Assembly: GCA_035533815.1 (NCBI GenBank)
Contig: DATLTB010000137.1
Span: 1-18,145 of the forward strand
Direction of reading: 5' to 3'
Length of the DNA stretch: 18,145 bases
Origin: JANWKA01 sp035533815
Lineage (GTDB): Bacteria; Bacteroidota; Bacteroidia; Chitinophagales; Chitinophagaceae
Position numbers and translations under genes: made by a program. This document shows positions 5,194 to 13,765 of this stretch, one piece after another. The notes under the pieces were generated by a model. That model had not been told where the DNA came from, made no database searches, and saw nothing but the letters and a program-made list of their open reading frames with translations. Each line of letters starts with the position of its first letter. Position 1 is the stretch's first letter.

Positions 5194-8136
5194 ATGATCA
5201 TTAGAAATTTACAAAAATTCCTGTTCCTGCCTTTCCTGATCCTAAGCCTGGGAGCATGGTCTCAGAACAGGATTGTCAAAGGGGTGGTCTCAGATTCAAC
5301 TGACAGGACTTCATTGGTCGGGGTTACTGTGAATGCAACAGGAACACCGATCGGTACTTCAACTGATGCAAAAGGTAATTTTCAGTTGAGTGTACCTGAA
5401 TCTGTTCAGACCTTAACGGTTTCTTATGTCGGCTACAACACGAAAACTGTGGTCATTGGGCCGGGCAATATGCATATTGCCCTGAGTTCTTCCAATTCAG
5501 CACTGAACGAAGTGGTCGTAGTAGGTTATGGCACGGAAAAGCAAAAGGATGTAACCGGTTCCATTGCCACGGTAACCCAGAAGGACTTTAATACGGGACA
5601 GATTACTTCACCGGATCAACTCATTACGGGTAAAGTCGCGGGTGTGGTGGTTACTTCCAACGGGGGAGCCCCCGGGAATGGCAGCACCATCCGGATACGG
5701 GGAGGTTCTTCCCTGAATGCCAGCAATGACCCCCTGATTGTCATTGACGGGGTGCCTGTGGACAATAATGGGATTTCAGGAACGCCCAATGCCCTTTCCC
5801 TAATCAATCCGGCGGATATTGCATCAATCACCATATTGAAAGATGCTTCAGCAGCAGCCATTTATGGTAACCGTGCTTCTAACGGGGTCATCATCGTGAC
5901 CACAAAAAAAGGGAAAGCCGGAGGCAAGCTGAGGGTGCATTTCAGTTCCATTAATTCAGAATCTGTCAAAGTGAATGAAGTACCTGTCCTGAATGCCAGT
6001 CAGGTCAGGCAGATTGTTAATAAATTCGGCACTGCCTCCCAGATAGCTTTGTTGGGTACTGATACCACAGTCAATACAAACTGGCAGAACCAGATCTATC
6101 AGGCCGCTTTCGGTACGGATAACAACCTGTCCTTTAGCGGGGGGGTGAAGAATCTGCCATACCGTCTTTCCCTGGAATATAATAATCAGGCAGGCATCCT
6201 CAAGACCAATACCTTCGACCGGTCATCTGTTGACCTGAACCTTAGTCCAACCCTGTTCAATGGCAACCTGCATGTGGACCTGAACTTCAAAGGAGCCATC
6301 AATAATAACCGGTTTGCCAATCAAAGTGCAATCGGGTATGCGGTGAATATGGACCCCACCCGGCCGGTATATGCATCAGGAAATAAGCTGGGAGGCTATT
6401 TTGAATGGACCGATACCAGTGGTGCTCCCATCCAGCTGGCTACCCGCAATCCCCTTGCAGCCCTGGAGCTATATAACAGCACCAGCACGGCGAAAAGGAG
6501 CATTGCCAATATTGACCTGAATTACGCGATGCCATTTGTACCTGGACTCAGCGCGGACCTGAACACCGGTTACGACATATCAAGCAGTAAAGGCACCGTA
6601 TATATACCCCCTTATGCAGCCCTTGACTATAACCAGGAAGGATACAATACTCAGTATTCGCAGTATAAACGGGATGAGGTTTTTGATTTCTATTTAAACT
6701 ATGTGAAGGAAATCCCCAGCATCAAGAGCCATGTTGACCTGACCGCAGGATATTCCTACGAGGATTATTACCTGGCAGCACCGGCATATCCGAATAAAAA
6801 TGATGTGGGTACCGTGTTGAGCCTTCCAATTGCTGATTCCACTGAAAGCACCCTGCTTTCTTATTATGCCAGGCTGAATTATTCCCTGGCAGATAAATAT
6901 ATCCTGACTGCTTCCATTCGCCGGGATGGATCTTCCCGGTTCAGTCCGGCAAACCGGTGGGGACTTTTTCCCTCTGCAGCCTTCGCCTGGCTGATTAGTC
7001 AGGAAAACTTCCTGAAACATTCCCGTGCGGTTTCCAACCTGAAACTTCGCCTGGGTTATGGGCTCACCGGGAATCAGGATATCGGAAATGATTATCCGTA
7101 CCTCCCGGTTTACACCCTCAGTAGCAATGTCGCCCAGTATCCTTTTGGTAATGGGTCTTCTTTTACCTATCGGGCTGAGCCTTATGACCCCAATATCAAA
7201 TGGGAACAAACGGCTACCTATAACGGAGGTATAGATTACGGGTTTATTAATGGGCTCATTTACGGTTCTCTGGACGTTTACTACAAAACGACCACCAACC
7301 TGCTGGCAGATATTCCCACTGCGCAGGGTTCTAACCTGAGCAACCACGTGTTTACCAATGTGGGCAGCATTGAGAACAAGGGAGTGGAATTCGATATCAA
7401 TGTCATTCCGGTAAGGAATAGAGACATTACCTGGAATCTGGGTTTCAATATCACCTATAATCAGAATAAGATCACCAAGCTCAGTAAGCAGGCTACCGAT
7501 ACTTCAGCTGGAATCCTGGTTGGTGGGGTAGGAGGTGGGACCGGCAATACCATCCAGATCCTGTCCGTCGGATACCCGGCCTATTCCTTTTATGTATATA
7601 AACAGGTTTATGATAAAACCGGGAAGCCCGTTGAAGGCGTATATGCAGATGTGAACAATAATCCCGGTAACCTGTTTTACCGCTACCAATCGCCCAACCC
7701 CACCTTTACCCTGGGCTTCTCGACTGAACTGAGCTATAAGCACTGGGACCTGTCCATGTCCATGCATGGAAGCGTCGGCAATTACATGTATAACAATGTC
7801 AAGGCGGGTGGAACCCTGAACGGCATGCTGACCTCCCTGGGATTTATCGGGAACCTGAATACGGATTATCTGAAAACGGGCTTCGTGAACAGCCAGTACT
7901 TTTCCGATTACTATATTGAGAATGCCTCCTTCCTCCGTATGGATAATATCAGTCTGGGATATGATTTCGGGCAGGTGTTCAACAGGAAGTTAACCCTCAA
8001 ACTGTCCGCAATCGTGCAGAATGTGTTTGTGATCACAAAATATTCCGGGCTTGACCCCGAGATCTATGGTGGTCTGGACAACAATATCTATCCCAGGCCG
8101 CGTATCTATTCCCTGGGTATCAATGCAGACTTTTAA
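5194..8136 (+). CDS. susC: SusC-family TonB-dependent outer-membrane transporter
   Basis: The 980-residue outer-membrane channel would import starch oligosaccharides using TonB energy. A signal peptide covers about residues 1-24 (cleavage near AWSQ-NR). Residues 27-98 are the carboxypeptidase-D-regulatory-like domain typical of SusC proteins (VKGVVSDSTDRTSLVGVTV ... VSYVGYNTKTV). The TonB-box region is near 105-113 (NEVVVVGYG). The plug domain spans about 115-240 (KDVTGSIATV ... TIRIRGGSSL ... PLIVIDGVPVD ... ILKDASAAAIYGNRASNGVI). The rest is a 22-strand barrel that ends in aromatic F980. The length is normal. It is the first gene of susC-susD-susE, with only 17 bp to susD. The A-rich stretch before ATG 5194 fits Bacteroidota translation starts. 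The starch substrate is inferred from the LacI regulator, the SusE-like protein and the amylase. Confidence 0.96.
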   Translation: MIIRNLQKFLFLPFLILSLGAWSQNRIVKGVVSDSTDRTSLVGVTVNATGTPIGTSTDAKGNFQLSVPESVQTLTVSYVGYNTKTVVIGPGNMHIALSSSNSALNEVVVVGYGTEKQKDVTGSIATVTQKDFNTGQITSPDQLITGKVAGVVVTSNGGAPGNGSTIRIRGGSSLNASNDPLIVIDGVPVDNNGISGTPNALSLINPADIASITILKDASAAAIYGNRASNGVIIVTTKKGKAGGKLRVHFSSINSESVKVNEVPVLNASQVRQIVNKFGTASQIALLGTDTTVNTNWQNQIYQAAFGTDNNLSFSGGVKNLPYRLSLEYNNQAGILKTNTFDRSSVDLNLSPTLFNGNLHVDLNFKGAINNNRFANQSAIGYAVNMDPTRPVYASGNKLGGYFEWTDTSGAPIQLATRNPLAALELYNSTSTAKRSIANIDLNYAMPFVPGLSADLNTGYDISSSKGTVYIPPYAALDYNQEGYNTQYSQYKRDEVFDFYLNYVKEIPSIKSHVDLTAGYSYEDYYLAAPAYPNKNDVGTVLSLPIADSTESTLLSYYARLNYSLADKYILTASIRRDGSSRFSPANRWGLFPSAAFAWLISQENFLKHSRAVSNLKLRLGYGLTGNQDIGNDYPYLPVYTLSSNVAQYPFGNGSSFTYRAEPYDPNIKWEQTATYNGGIDYGFINGLIYGSLDVYYKTTTNLLADIPTAQGSNLSNHVFTNVGSIENKGVEFDINVIPVRNRDITWNLGFNITYNQNKITKLSKQATDTSAGILVGGVGGGTGNTIQILSVGYPAYSFYVYKQVYDKTGKPVEGVYADVNNNPGNLFYRYQSPNPTFTLGFSTELSYKHWDLSMSMHGSVGNYMYNNVKAGGTLNGMLTSLGFIGNLNTDYLKTGFVNSQYFSDYYIENASFLRMDNISLGYDFGQVFNRKLTLKLSAIVQNVFVITKYSGLDPEIYGGLDNNIYPRPRIYSLGINADF

Positions 8137-8153
8137 TATAAAAACTTTAATAT

Positions 8154-9746
8154 ATGAAAAGGAATTTTAAATATACCGGTATTGTGGCACTGGTCCTTGC
8201 CCAGGCAGTGACCTCGTGCACCAAGGATCTAAACCGTTACCCCATTGTCCAGACCACTTCCAAGGTGGTGTTTAGCAGCCCTGCAGGGGTCAAAGAAGCT
8301 CTGGCCAAACTCTATGGAGGTCTTTCCCTGAGCGGCCAGGATGTCGCCGGCTACCCGGATATCAATACTTCAGATGTGGGATCCAATGTGTTTCTCCGCA
8401 ATTATTGGGAAGCGGAAGAGTTGCCTACCGATGAAGCGGTGATCGGCTGGAATGACCATGACCTGCAGGCTTATCATAATATGAACTGGACCCCCAATGG
8501 GTATTTCATCCAGCTGATGTATGATCGCATTTTCTTTGAAACGGCTGCCTGCAATGAATTTTTGCGGGAAACAGCACACCTGAACACATCGGGCTTTACA
8601 TCGGCTGATACGGCTAATATTGCCATCTACCGGGGAGAGGCCCGTTTTTTGAGGGCTTTTGCTTACTGGACTGCGCTGGATATGTTCGGCAATGTGCCTT
8701 TTACCACTGAAAAAGATCCAGTGGGATCTTTCTTCCCCAAGCAGATAATGAGGGATAGCCTGTTCAACTACGTGGAGTCCGAGCTGCTGGCCATTCAGAA
8801 TATCCTACCGCCTCCTGGTAAGAATGAAGTGGGCAGGGCGGACCAGGGTGCCGTATGGGCCCTGCTGGCCCGGCTCTACCTGAATGCGCAGGTATATACC
8901 GGCCAGGCCAGGTATACCGATTGTATCACCTATTGCAACAAGATCATTGCCTCCGGAGCTTATAAGCTGGCTACCAATTACGCCCAGTTGTTTGAAACGG
9001 ATAATGAATCGACCGGCGAGATCATTTTTGCCATCAGGGCCAATGGGGTGACTTCCCAATCTTATGGGAATACTACCTTCCTGGTACATGCCGAAATCGG
9101 CGGCAATATGGATCCCACCCAATTCGGAGTTGCTCCGGGAGGAGGATGGGCAGGCCTGCGGACTACGGCAGCCTTTGTCAATCTTTTCCCCGATCCGTCC
9201 GGCAATACGGATCACCGGGCAATGTTCTATACCAATGGACAGACACTGGCTATCAAAACCATGGGTAATTTCGGGGACGGATATGCCATTGGAAAATTTA
9301 AGAATGTCAGCTCAACAGGACAACCGGGCTCTGATCCGACTAAGACCTTTGTGGATACTGATTTTCCCCTTTTCAGGCTGGCTGAAACTTATTTAACTTA
9401 TGCCGAAGCCGTCCTTAGGGGAGGCAGTGGCGGAGACCTGACCACAGCGCTGAATTATGTCAACCTGGTCAGGGAGCGGGCTTATGGGGGAACTTCAGGG
9501 GATATTAATGCAGGACAGCTGACCCTTTCGTTTATCCTGGATGAACGGGGAAGGGAATTGTACTGGGAAGCAGTGCGCAGGACGGACCTCATCCGGTTCG
9601 GGGAATTCACGGGAGGCACTTATTTATGGCCTTTCAAGGGAGGCGTGGAAGCCGGAACTGGCGTGGACAGCCATTATAACCTGTACCCGATTTCTGCCAC
9701 AGACATGGTGGCCAACCCTAACCTGAAACAGAACCCCGGATATTGA
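8154..9746 (+). CDS. susD: SusD-family starch-binding surface lipoprotein
   Basis: This 530-residue lipoprotein forms the lid of the SusC channel and captures glycan chains on the cell surface. The signal peptide ends in a lipobox with C22 (AVTSC). The RagB/SusD fold is visible: an N-terminal helical region (SSPAGVKEALAKLYGGL), the TPR-like segment at about 159-260 (YRGEARFLRAFAYWTALDMF, then GRADQGAVWALLARLYLNAQ), and the conserved C-terminal part (FRLAETYLTYAEAVLR, then ILDERGRELYWEAVRRTDLI and RFGEF). The length fits the family. It lies 17 bp after susC and 36 bp before the susE-like gene, so the three are almost certainly one transcript. A starch substrate is inferred from context; SusD proteins differ too much in their binding site for the sequence alone to tell. 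Confidence 0.95.
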   Translation: MKRNFKYTGIVALVLAQAVTSCTKDLNRYPIVQTTSKVVFSSPAGVKEALAKLYGGLSLSGQDVAGYPDINTSDVGSNVFLRNYWEAEELPTDEAVIGWNDHDLQAYHNMNWTPNGYFIQLMYDRIFFETAACNEFLRETAHLNTSGFTSADTANIAIYRGEARFLRAFAYWTALDMFGNVPFTTEKDPVGSFFPKQIMRDSLFNYVESELLAIQNILPPPGKNEVGRADQGAVWALLARLYLNAQVYTGQARYTDCITYCNKIIASGAYKLATNYAQLFETDNESTGEIIFAIRANGVTSQSYGNTTFLVHAEIGGNMDPTQFGVAPGGGWAGLRTTAAFVNLFPDPSGNTDHRAMFYTNGQTLAIKTMGNFGDGYAIGKFKNVSSTGQPGSDPTKTFVDTDFPLFRLAETYLTYAEAVLRGGSGGDLTTALNYVNLVRERAYGGTSGDINAGQLTLSFILDERGRELYWEAVRRTDLIRFGEFTGGTYLWPFKGGVEAGTGVDSHYNLYPISATDMVANPNLKQNPGY

Positions 9747-9782
9747 CTTTATATATTGTTGAAAGCATAAAAAACAATAACC

Positions 9783-10886
9783 ATGAAACGTTTTTTCAGT
9801 AACCTGATACCGGTAGCCGGGATCGCCCTTGCGGTCCTTTCTTCCTGCCAGAAAAAAGAGGTGCGGCCCATCCTGATCCCAGGCACTTCACCGCAGCTTA
9901 CTGCGTCTTCAGCCACCCTGGTGCTGGACAGCACCAAGGATACCGAGAATGCCGTAACGTTCTCCTGGCCCAAGGTGACCTATGGATATAATGCAGATGT
10001 AACCTATACCCTGCAGTTTGACACTCCTTCGGACAGCTTCAATAATCCCACCAGTGTGACAGTAGGAATCAACACCCTGACTTTGGGATATACTACCCAG
10101 GCATTTAATCAGTTGGCTTACCAGACCCTGGGATTACCGGCAAACACGGCCAGTCCGGTAGTTGTCCGGGTTAAAGCCGATATTCTTCAAAATGGGGTAA
10201 TCACTGCACCATCCACGGTCTCCTCCATTTATTCGAATGTATTTCCCATGACCGTGACCCCATTTAAGATCGTGATCATTTTTCCCTCTCTCTGGGTGCC
10301 CGGAGATTACCAGGGATGGAATCCGGCAGTAGCGCCTACCCTGGCCTCTGTGCATGCCAATAATGTGTATGAAGGGTATGTGTATTTCCCTCCCGGAGGA
10401 ACTTTTCAGTTTAAGTATACACCTGCACCTAACTGGAACAGCAGTTACGGATGGCTAAGCAGCACGGAAACCAATGGCTCTGTAACCGGTACGATGAATA
10501 CTACCGGTGGCAACCTGTTCGTTCCGGCTTCCGGATATTACCTGTTGACCGCGGACCTGAACCCCACACCAGCTGTCTGGGGAGCTACCCTGATCACTAC
10601 CTGGGGGGTCATAGGAAGTGCCACACCCGGCGGCTGGAACACGGATACGCCGATGACATTTGATCCGACCACGGATACCTGGAGCGTCACAGTCGCCCTG
10701 GTCAGCACCGGACAATTTAAGTTCCGGGCAAACAATGCCTGGGCCCTCAATTTCGGGTATGATAACGGTGGATTGGATTATAACGGAACTAATATCTCGG
10801 TCCCCATTCAGGGAAGCGGTAATTATACCATTACCCTGGACCTTACATCAGCCGGTAATTACACCTACCGGATAAAAAAAGTTTAA
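9783..10886 (+). CDS. susE: SusE/SusF-like starch-binding surface lipoprotein
   Basis: A 367-residue surface lipoprotein that would hold starch chains near the SusC/SusD complex. The signal peptide ends in a lipobox with C22 (VLSSC). Residues about 36-157 match the SusE N-terminal Ig-like domain (LTASSATLVLDSTKDTENAV ... TFSWPKVTYGYNADVTYTLQ). Two carbohydrate-binding beta-sandwich units follow, at about 164-262 (WVPGDYQGWNPAVAPTL ... FQFKYTPAPNW) and 270-367 (WGVIGSATPGGWNTDTPM ... GQFKFRANNAW). Both carry the GxxxGW, FKF and aromatic pattern of the SusF/SusE starch-binding modules. It is last in the susCDE cluster and is followed by a long hairpin before the amylase gene. No separate SusF is present; this two-module protein probably does that job. 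Function is by family and context; no enzyme motif is present. Confidence 0.9.
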   Translation: MKRFFSNLIPVAGIALAVLSSCQKKEVRPILIPGTSPQLTASSATLVLDSTKDTENAVTFSWPKVTYGYNADVTYTLQFDTPSDSFNNPTSVTVGINTLTLGYTTQAFNQLAYQTLGLPANTASPVVVRVKADILQNGVITAPSTVSSIYSNVFPMTVTPFKIVIIFPSLWVPGDYQGWNPAVAPTLASVHANNVYEGYVYFPPGGTFQFKYTPAPNWNSSYGWLSSTETNGSVTGTMNTTGGNLFVPASGYYLLTADLNPTPAVWGATLITTWGVIGSATPGGWNTDTPMTFDPTTDTWSVTVALVSTGQFKFRANNAWALNFGYDNGGLDYNGTNISVPIQGSGNYTITLDLTSAGNYTYRIKKV

Positions 10887-10901
10887 TGCAATGACAAAAG
10901 C

Positions 10902-10943
10902 TGGAAAAAGTTATCTTTCTTCATAGGAAGGTAACTTTTTCCA
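10902..10943 (+). terminator. long hairpin between susE and the amylase gene
   Basis: Twelve perfect pairs (T10902-A10943 plus 10903-10913 with 10932-10942) are extended by TCTTTC/GGAAGG, which pairs throughout if two G-U pairs are allowed. The result is an 18-bp stem with the six-base loop TTCATA. The 3' arm contains five T but ends in CC, so termination may be partial. It could lower amylase transcription relative to susCDE, or protect the susCDE mRNA 3' end. Confidence 0.6.
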
Positions 10944-11030
10944 TTTCAGCCTGGATAACAAGCCCTGATCATGCCTGAGCAAGGTTAAGGGACAATTCAT
11001 TGAAGAGGAGGACTGATATTACTGGAATGT

Positions 11031-13610
11031 ATGGGTAGATCTCGATGGGGGATAATTTTTGTCCTGATATTTTGGATCATGAAACCTGGTGCTTCGCAAG
11101 CGCAGGATTTCATGATGCAGGGATTTTACTGGAATTTCCCCAAGACCGGAAATGGCTTCGACTGGGCTGATACCCTCGCCAGCAAAGCTTCCCAGATTGC
11201 ACAGGCGGGGTTTACCTATGTCTGGTTGCCTCCATTTTACCGGGCCAGTTCCGGCAACACCAGCAATGGATATGATCCCTATGATCTCTATGACCTGGGC
11301 GCATATGGACTGGGACCCACAGGATTCGGATCTGCCTCAGACGTAGCCAGCCTGATCGCAGCATTTAAAAACAGTCACCTGAATGCCATTGCCGATGTGA
11401 TCTATAATCACCGTAACGGAGGCCTGGCAGAAAATAACCCCGTCGTACAAGCCTATGTGGACAGCGCCCATACAGCCGCCTGTGCTACCAATCCTTTGTA
11501 TAATGACCCTAATTTCAATCCCTATCCTTCTGACCGGTTCCGTTACATCCTTCCCCTGGGAGGAAGTTCGGGGAACGGGGCAGGCGATTATTATTTTAAA
11601 ATCAGTTCATTGTCGCAAAGCAGCAGGTATTTTAATTTTCCATACACTTTTTATGCCCAGACCAATACCGTGGGCTATCAGAATCAAGGGGTCCTGGAGC
11701 AGATAAAACCTGATGGCGGAATGGACTGCGGGCAACCCTTTAATACCGTTCCCCTCGGAGTCAATATGAATGCCACGACTTCTGACGGGGGACTGGATGT
11801 CGGGGGATGTTTCACCGATGAATACCATATACATATCGGAAATTCGGACTTTAATCCTGCTGGAGATACCCTTTACCTGTATATATCCAATCTGAACGGA
11901 CAGTATTCGGATCACCGGATCTACGGAGTGGTGGATAGTACCATCTCCAGTAAGGATATAACCGGTCAGCTTGTATTACAGACCTACACCGACTTCACCC
12001 ATGTGGCCAGCGGTCAGGGCCGGATGAATTATACCAATTTTCATCCAAATGGCATTGACTGTTCATACCTGGGTAAAAACTGGGATTATCCATATTTCTT
12101 TTATGATTATGACCAGGACAATCCAGCCACAGACACTGCCCTGATCAACTGGACCGAATGGCTTTGGAATACTGTCGGAGTCAGGGGATTCCGGATGGAT
12201 GCAGTCTCGGATTTCAACCCGAAGTTTGCCGGACAGTTATTGACTGCATTAAATGACCTCTCGATCAACCCCGGGCTGGTGGTAGGGGAAAATTTCGACT
12301 ATACAGTCAGTGATGTAACCGGCTGGATCAATGCCGTCAAATCCTATATGTCAGCTGCTGCAATTTCTGCCATCAATGTCCGGGCCTTTGATTTTCCGTT
12401 AAGAATGACACTTAAGAATGCCTGCGATCAGGCTGGGTTTGATGTACGTAACATTTATACTTCTGGCATTGCACATAATGGCGGATCACCGCTAAATGCA
12501 GTGACCTTTATCAATAACCATGACCTCCGCAATCCCGGTGATCCCATACAGCATGATCCCATATTGGCATATGCCTATATTTTCACGGATAATTCCATCG
12601 GTATTCCCTGTGTATTTTATCCTGATTATTTCGGGGGAAGCCTTCCTAACTATCCTGATGTATACCTGAAACCGATCATTGACAGCCTGATAGCCCTCCA
12701 CAAAAAATATATTTTCAATGCTCCGACCGTGGAATATTTGAATGCCCTGGGGTCGGCTTATCTGGGGGCACCCACGGATTATCTGTCTGCTCCAGCCGGT
12801 GCAGGCCCTTCCACCACCCTGATCTATCAGATCAGCGGGGGGCCTTCAGGGAAAGATGTGCTGGTGGCCATCAATTTTGCCGCTGATACCCTGAAACTTC
12901 AACAACAGATAGACACGCATGGGGGAACATTGGTGGCTGGGAGTGAATTTTACGATGCCTTGAATCACAGTGATTTTTCGAATACCCCGCTGAGCTCGGG
13001 AAATACTGTTTACCTGGAACTTCCTCCCCGGAGTTTTTCTGTTTGGGTGAATGATTCTTCCCTGGCCCTACAGTCCGAAGTGATTAATTTTTCTGCAACG
13101 CCCTTACTGGGAACGGTGAAGCTCAGCTGGCAGACTTCTTCAGAGGTAAATACTGCCTATTTTACTATTGAACGCAGTCCGGACAGCACCACCTGGACTA
13201 CAATAGGAAAAGTTGCAGCAGCGGGAAATTCATCTGTTGAATTGAACTATGGGTACAACGACAATAGTCCCCTCAACGGGATATCCTGGTATCGCCTCAA
13301 ACAGGTGGACCAGGATGGTCGGTCTGTTTACTCCCTGGTCCGGAAAATCAGTTATCAGGCTGCATCGGGCGGGGGATGGATGGTTTTTCCCAATCCAACA
13401 AACGGCACAGTCCATATCCTGGCTCCAGTTGGCTGGAATACCACCGGGGTGATCCTGGTCAATGCAAAAGGGGAACAGTGCCCTGCGGGAATCACCATAG
13501 AATCTGCGGGAAGCATTCAACTGGATTTATCTCATCTTCCAGGCGGCATATATTTTATTGAAATCAGTTCCGGCAATGAGATCTTCAAAAAGGAGCTGGT
13601 AAGGCAATGA
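11031..13610 (+). CDS. secreted GH13 alpha-amylase with T9SS sorting domain
   Basis: An 859-residue endo-acting enzyme that cuts alpha-1,4 bonds in starch, probably at or outside the cell surface. The signal peptide is 1-24 (cleavage near ASQA-QD). The GH13 barrel starts at MMQGFYWNFP and resembles plant/archaeal-type amylases (SNGYDPYDLYDLG). Conserved regions are DVIYNH (122-127), nucleophile D390 in GFRMDAV, acid/base E420 in VVGENFD, and D498 in FINNHD. About 258 residues separate regions I and II, far more than a usual B domain. Residues 600-675 look like the C-terminal beta domain. Residues 684-775 form a fibronectin-like module (VKLSWQTSSEVNTAYFTIER). Residues 783-859 are a type A T9SS C-terminal domain (VFPNPTNGTVHI ... 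LDLSHLPGGIYFIEI ... FKKELV). It follows susE by 144 bp, with a hairpin between, in the role that lipoprotein SusG has in Bacteroides. Confidence 0.94.
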   Translation: MGRSRWGIIFVLIFWIMKPGASQAQDFMMQGFYWNFPKTGNGFDWADTLASKASQIAQAGFTYVWLPPFYRASSGNTSNGYDPYDLYDLGAYGLGPTGFGSASDVASLIAAFKNSHLNAIADVIYNHRNGGLAENNPVVQAYVDSAHTAACATNPLYNDPNFNPYPSDRFRYILPLGGSSGNGAGDYYFKISSLSQSSRYFNFPYTFYAQTNTVGYQNQGVLEQIKPDGGMDCGQPFNTVPLGVNMNATTSDGGLDVGGCFTDEYHIHIGNSDFNPAGDTLYLYISNLNGQYSDHRIYGVVDSTISSKDITGQLVLQTYTDFTHVASGQGRMNYTNFHPNGIDCSYLGKNWDYPYFFYDYDQDNPATDTALINWTEWLWNTVGVRGFRMDAVSDFNPKFAGQLLTALNDLSINPGLVVGENFDYTVSDVTGWINAVKSYMSAAAISAINVRAFDFPLRMTLKNACDQAGFDVRNIYTSGIAHNGGSPLNAVTFINNHDLRNPGDPIQHDPILAYAYIFTDNSIGIPCVFYPDYFGGSLPNYPDVYLKPIIDSLIALHKKYIFNAPTVEYLNALGSAYLGAPTDYLSAPAGAGPSTTLIYQISGGPSGKDVLVAINFAADTLKLQQQIDTHGGTLVAGSEFYDALNHSDFSNTPLSSGNTVYLELPPRSFSVWVNDSSLALQSEVINFSATPLLGTVKLSWQTSSEVNTAYFTIERSPDSTTWTTIGKVAAAGNSSVELNYGYNDNSPLNGISWYRLKQVDQDGRSVYSLVRKISYQAASGGGWMVFPNPTNGTVHILAPVGWNTTGVILVNAKGEQCPAGITIESAGSIQLDLSHLPGGIYFIEISSGNEIFKKELVRQ

Positions 13611-13633
13611 CCGGTTATCACCAAATAGCCGGT
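13610..13633 (+). terminator. weak hairpin at the amylase stop codon
   Basis: ACCGGTTA (13610-13617) pairs with TAGCCGGT (13626-13633) with one wobble, around an eight-base loop. No T-run follows, so it is at best a weak terminator or a 3'-end stabiliser for the + strand operon. Confidence 0.3.
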
Positions 13634-13731
13634 AACCATACAGGGTAACCTCGCCAGCAGGATTTTCCGGCAGATATAAAAAAGTGCTGGAATGAATATT
13701 CAATGTTTACCCTTATTTCAACTGAGAGGAA

Positions 13732-13765
13732 TCCGGGTAAAAAACCGGACGGTTATTTACCCGGA
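13732..13765. terminator. inverted repeat between the convergent amylase genes, possible two-way terminator
   Basis: TCCGGGTAAA (13732-13741) and TTTACCCGGA (13756-13765) are perfect 10-bp inverted repeats around a 14-base loop. The right arm includes the last codons of the minus-strand GH13 gene, whose stop codon is at 13753-13755. On the minus strand a small alternative stem (AACC-GTCC-GGTT) within the loop is followed by a run of T, as in an intrinsic terminator. The position between two converging genes fits a shared terminator. Confidence 0.5.

Noticed and set aside
6694..7347. 217-codon open frame on the minus strand inside susC
   Set aside because: It is a shadow of the conserved barrel coding sequence and has no domain of its own.
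11027..11038. Three-codon ORF (ATG TAT GGG TAG) overlapping the amylase start
   Set aside because: Too short to separate from chance, and no slippery or coupling signal is visible.
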